Below, in pieces: positions 61,345-64,000 of a DNA stretch of 64,000 nt. Source of the stretch: Azonexaceae bacterium (GTDB lineage Bacteria; Pseudomonadota; Gammaproteobacteria; Burkholderiales; Rhodocyclaceae); NCBI GenBank assembly GCA_013335535.1, contig JAAXVL010000005.1:62001-126000 (forward strand), in the 5' to 3' direction. The notes under the pieces were generated by a model. The model did no database searches, had not been told where the DNA came from, and saw nothing but the letters and a program-made list of their open reading frames with translations. The first letter of the stretch is position 1. Each line of letters starts with the position of its first letter. Both the position numbers and the translations under genes were made by a program.

Positions 61345-61953
61345 CTACAGCTTGCAAGCACGAGCATCGGTGCTCGCAACTGCGGGGTCACACATGCGGA
61401 AGGCGCCGATACCGGTAATTTCCACGCGAAGGCTACGGTACCTTGTGCTGCTCGACGACGATTCCACATCGATCCGGGCAATGTGATCCGCAGTGTTGAC
61501 CACACTGCCTACGCCGTTGAACTCAACTCTATTGGCACTCGTTGATCCGTCAGCCTGTACTGCCGCGATGGAAACTCCACGAACCCCATCGCCTATAGGG
61601 TGCGTACTAACAATCATGGGGGCTGTCGTGGTTGACGGAGCAGAACCGCAGCCACCCGCCGGTGAGCGAACGCTGACAACCCAGGAGCCACTTGAACCGG
61701 AAAGCGTGCATGTGTTGTCTAGCGACGATGTGTCTCCGGCAGCGTTCGTCACCAACCAGAAACTCACGTTCTGGTTGCGCCGGACTGCCTCCTGCCGGGC
61801 TTGTTGCAGCCCGTTCAGCAACGCATCAGTTGCGTTCCGAATGCGAAGATTCACCATCCAGTCCATCAGACTTGGAGAAACCAAACCCAGCAGAACAGCC
61901 ATTATGGCTATGACAACCATGAGTTCAACTAGCGAAAATCCTCTGGATTTCAT
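61345..61953 (-). CDS. fimT: Pseudopilin GspH/FimT family
   Basis: 202 residues. The prepilin signal is MKSRG followed by FSLVELMVVIAIMAVLLGLVSPSL, with the Glu at position +5. NATDALLNGLQQARQEAVRRNQNVSFWL is the GspH/FimT domain block. It is a minor pilin that helps start pilus assembly. Confidence 0.92.
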   Translation of the reverse strand: MKSRGFSLVELMVVIAIMAVLLGLVSPSLMDWMVNLRIRNATDALLNGLQQARQEAVRRNQNVSFWLVTNAAGDTSSLDNTCTLSGSSGSWVVSVRSPAGGCGSAPSTTTAPMIVSTHPIGDGVRGVSIAAVQADGSTSANRVEFNGVGSVVNTADHIARIDVESSSSSTRYRSLRVEITGIGAFRMCDPAVASTDARACKL

Positions 61954-61961
61954 GGTGTGCT

Positions 61962-62447
61962 CTAGCAGCTGGAAGCTCTCAACCAGCAGTTCGCGCTCGA
62001 CGATCCACCGGCGTATTGCGTTGTCTTCTTGGCACCACTCTCATCGACCGTATACACAAAACCGGTGGTGAGAGTTCCACTACCTGTAGCCGTCAGAGTG
62101 AAGCCCTGATCGGTATTGGTCAACGCACAGGAATAAGTGAAATATTTGCGATCCGGTGGCGAAAAAGAATTCCAGGAATTGGCGGAACTCGCGCTGGCAC
62201 AAGCTCCACCAGCACCATAATTTTTCCAGTCCTGATAATACTGTTCCATCTTGACTCGATAGTCAGACAGCGAGGTAAATGCCTCCTGAAGCTGCCCTTT
62301 CCGAATATAGTCATTGTAAGCGGGCAGAGCAATCGAGGCTAGAATGCCAATGATTGCAACGACCACAAGCAACTCAATCAATGTAAAACCTTTGATTGAA
62401 AGTCGGTGAACAAAAATTCCGATGGGTTTATCTTGGGAATGCCACAC
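61962..62447 (-). CDS. pilE: Type IV pilin PilE-like protein
   Basis: 161 residues from GTG 62447, with GGAG seven bases upstream. The prepilin site is IKG followed by FTLIELLVVVAIIGILASIALPAYNDYIRKG. The leader of about 20 residues is longer than usual. Two Cys near the C-terminus (NCWLRASSC) probably close the D-loop. In betaproteobacteria this pilin heads or ends the fimT-pilV-pilW-pilX-pilY1 operon. Here it is first. It may be a minor pilin rather than the major one. Confidence 0.9.
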   Translation of the reverse strand: MWHSQDKPIGIFVHRLSIKGFTLIELLVVVAIIGILASIALPAYNDYIRKGQLQEAFTSLSDYRVKMEQYYQDWKNYGAGGACASASSANSWNSFSPPDRKYFTYSCALTNTDQGFTLTATGSGTLTTGFVYTVDESGAKKTTQYAGGSSSANCWLRASSC

Positions 62448-62563
62448 GTTGCTTCTCCATCCGTAGAATTAAAACAACTTTCACAGCGTCACTATAGGAC
62501 AACTGCTTTTCCAGATGGAGGATGATACGACGAACGGTTATGTTTCACCTGCGGATGGTGAAA

Positions 62564-63490
62564 TCAAGACCCAATCAAGCCCTTCGGCAAAGAAAAGGAA
62601 ACTCCTTCTTCAGCCCCAGCCAATTCAGTCACTGTTGCGTCTGTCAGTTGCCTTACTCTCTCGATTACCCGCCTGACCAGAATCTCAGGAGCAGATGCTC
62701 CTGCTGTAATTCCAATATTGCTTTTCCCGAGAAACCATTCGGGGACGATCTCGTCAGGTCCATCTATCAGGAACGCATCGCGGCCACGAGAAATAGCAAC
62801 CTCTTTAAGACGTCTCGAATTTGAGCTGTTTGTACTGCCCACTACGATGACCAGCTCACACTGTTCAGCCAACGCCTTAACTGCATCCTGCCGATTCTGG
62901 GTGGCATAACAAATGTCATCTTTCTTGGGTCCCTGGATTTCTGGAAAGCGGGTCTTCAGAGCTTCTATGACGACGGAGGCATCATCCACGGAAAGAGTGG
63001 TCTGAGTGACGTAAGATAGGTTTTTGGGGCGAAGTACTTTCAGGCTGGCTACATCGCCAACCGTTTCCACAAGATACATTCCACCGGTACTCTGCCCCAT
63101 CGTCCCTTCGACTTCCGGGTGGCCTTTATGGCCGATCATCACGACTTCGCGGGTCTGGTTGCGCATCTTGCCGACTTCGACGTGCACCTTGGTAACGAGC
63201 GGACAGGTCGCGTCGAATACTTTCAGGCCGCGCTCTTCGGCTTCGGTGCGAACGGCCTTGGAAACACCGTGGGCACTGAAAATGACCGTGCTGCCGGAAG
63301 GCACTTCACTCAATTCCTCGATGAACACCGCCCCCTTGGAACGCAGGTCGTCGCAGACGAATTTGTTGTGTACAACTTCGTGACGGACGTAGATCGGCGC
63401 CCCGAATTTTTCCAGCGCCCGCTCGACGATGGCGATGGCGCGCTCGACGCCGGCGCAGAAGCCGCGGGGGTTGGCGAGGATAATTTCCAT
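62564..63490 (-). CDS. ispH: 4-hydroxy-3-methylbut-2-enyl diphosphate reductase
   Basis: 308 residues. Three cluster cysteines (C12 in RGFCAG, the one in [11 protein letters not shown], and [10 protein letters not shown]) bind the iron-sulfur centre. SAHGVSKAV and TNSSNSRRL complete the active site. It performs the last step of the methylerythritol phosphate isoprenoid pathway. Base composition changes inside the gene: its 3' part matches the adjacent pilus region and its 5' part the GC-rich fkpB-lspA side. The start overlaps the fkpB stop by one base. Confidence 0.96.
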   Translation of the reverse strand: MEIILANPRGFCAGVERAIAIVERALEKFGAPIYVRHEVVHNKFVCDDLRSKGAVFIEELSEVPSGSTVIFSAHGVSKAVRTEAEERGLKVFDATCPLVTKVHVEVGKMRNQTREVVMIGHKGHPEVEGTMGQSTGGMYLVETVGDVASLKVLRPKNLSYVTQTTLSVDDASVVIEALKTRFPEIQGPKKDDICYATQNRQDAVKALAEQCELVIVVGSTNSSNSRRLKEVAISRGRDAFLIDGPDEIVPEWFLGKSNIGITAGASAPEILVRRVIERVRQLTDATVTELAGAEEGVSFSLPKGLIGS

Positions 63491-63921
63491 TACATGATTC
63501 CGATGATTTCCACCTCGAAGCGGATCGTTTTTCCGGCCATCGGGTGGTTGAAGTCGAACAAGGCGTGCGTGGCGTCGAGCTCGCGCAGGAAGCCGGCGAA
63601 GGTGCCGCCGTTAGGGGCGGTGAATTCGACGACGGAATTCTCCTTGAGTTCCATGCCGGCGGGCAATCCGCTCAGGGCGATGCGTTCGACGAGACGATCG
63701 TTATGCATGCCGAAGGCTTGGGCAGGTTCGAGTACGAAGACGAATCTTTCATGCGCCGGCAAGCCGATCAGCACAGATTCAAGATTCTCAGCCAACTGAC
63801 CGCTGCCCATTTGCAGCGTAGCCGGGCTCATGTCGAAGGTGGAGAGAAACTCTTCGCCATCCAGCGCATTGATGCGGTAATGCAGGGTCAAAAAGCTGTC
63901 GGAGCGGACGGTGGCAGTCAT
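63490..63921 (-). CDS. fkpB: FKBP-type peptidyl-prolyl isomerase, SlpA-like
   Basis: 143 residues: [42 protein letters not shown] and [14 protein letters not shown], with the insert-in-flap domain of SlyD/SlpA proteins. The metal-binding His-rich tail of SlyD is absent. It isomerises Xaa-Pro bonds in the cytoplasm. It is linked to lspA and ispH in the order seen in many gammaproteobacteria and betaproteobacteria. Confidence 0.94.
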   Translation of the reverse strand: MTATVRSDSFLTLHYRINALDGEEFLSTFDMSPATLQMGSGQLAENLESVLIGLPAHERFVFVLEPAQAFGMHNDRLVERIALSGLPAGMELKENSVVEFTAPNGGTFAGFLRELDATHALFDFNHPMAGKTIRFEVEIIGIM

Positions 63922-64000
63922 CAGGAAATCTCTTTTTTGTTGGTTGCGGTCAGTTGCTCGATAACGAGCAGAACCGCGCCAAGCGTTATGGCGGAATCGG
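63921..64000 (-). CDS. lspA: Lipoprotein signal peptidase, C-terminal fragment at window edge
   Basis: Only the last 26 codons are visible, translating to DSAITLGAVLLVIEQL and then a short polar tail. The DSA motif carries the second catalytic aspartate of signal peptidase II and is followed by the last membrane helix. Gene order lspA-fkpB-ispH supports the call. The rest lies beyond position 64000. Confidence 0.85.
   Translation of the reverse strand, partial: DSAITLGAVLLVIEQLTATNKKEIS

Overview
The window looks like a chromosomal segment from a GC-rich betaproteobacterium, most likely Rhodocyclales (Dechloromonas/Azonexus-like). This is inferred from the gene families: a NarXL-type kinase pair, a DNR-like Crp/Fnr regulator, cytochrome c', phasin and thiolase, DUF3579 beside arg genes and rpsT, and an lspA-fkpB-ispH tail. 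No rRNA, tRNA, CRISPR array or complete insertion sequence was seen.

Layout. 1-7607 (minus): a flavoprotein cut by the window edge, then two transglutaminase-like proteins and a fused ATP-grasp/alpha-E protein, a predicted peptide-modifying module. 8333-17857 (minus): signalling genes. These are a Crp/Fnr regulator, an HD-GYP/histidine kinase pair, and a compact light-sensing operon: B12-binding MerR regulator, heme oxygenase, then bacteriophytochrome with GGDEF and EAL domains. 18237-20227: a glutathione transferase, an exported protein of unknown function and an Ala/Lys-rich exported protein. 20682-27269 (plus): a NarXL-type kinase/regulator pair and a large hybrid kinase. 27422-32855: a cytochrome c' lipoprotein, two flavoproteins, a FUSC membrane protein and a phasin.

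32926-41892: a lipid and photo-oxidative stress cluster (NTF2-like, SDR, DUF3833, MFS, chalcone-isomerase-like, cyclopropane-synthase-like, DUF1365, FAD amine oxidase, glutathione peroxidase). It is transcribed divergently from a second B12-binding MerR regulator. 41968-44331 holds a second alpha-E/ATP-grasp module, split into two genes. 44531-54599 is housekeeping: thiolase, CobD-like, Nudix, retropepsin-like, YajQ, PpnP, argD-argF-argG and rpsT. 54690-62447 is a minor-pilin operon (pilE-like, fimT, pilV, pilW, pilX, pilY1) ending in a TonB-like gene. 62564-64000 is ispH-fkpB-lspA.

The most unusual feature is a short dispersed repeat of about 40 bp with a 20-bp core (TTTTCCGGTTGACCGTGGAA). 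Thirteen copies or relics occur in 64 kb, six with an exact core. Most are intergenic. One sits in frame inside a flavoprotein gene, and another encodes the signal peptide of the cytochrome c' lipoprotein. Other points of interest are the dual photoreceptor operon, a shared TTTGTCC/GGACAAA half-site upstream of both B12-type MerR genes, a 532-bp inverted repeat with perfect 74-bp ends, an 88-residue histone-like tail on ArgG, and a base-composition break inside ispH.
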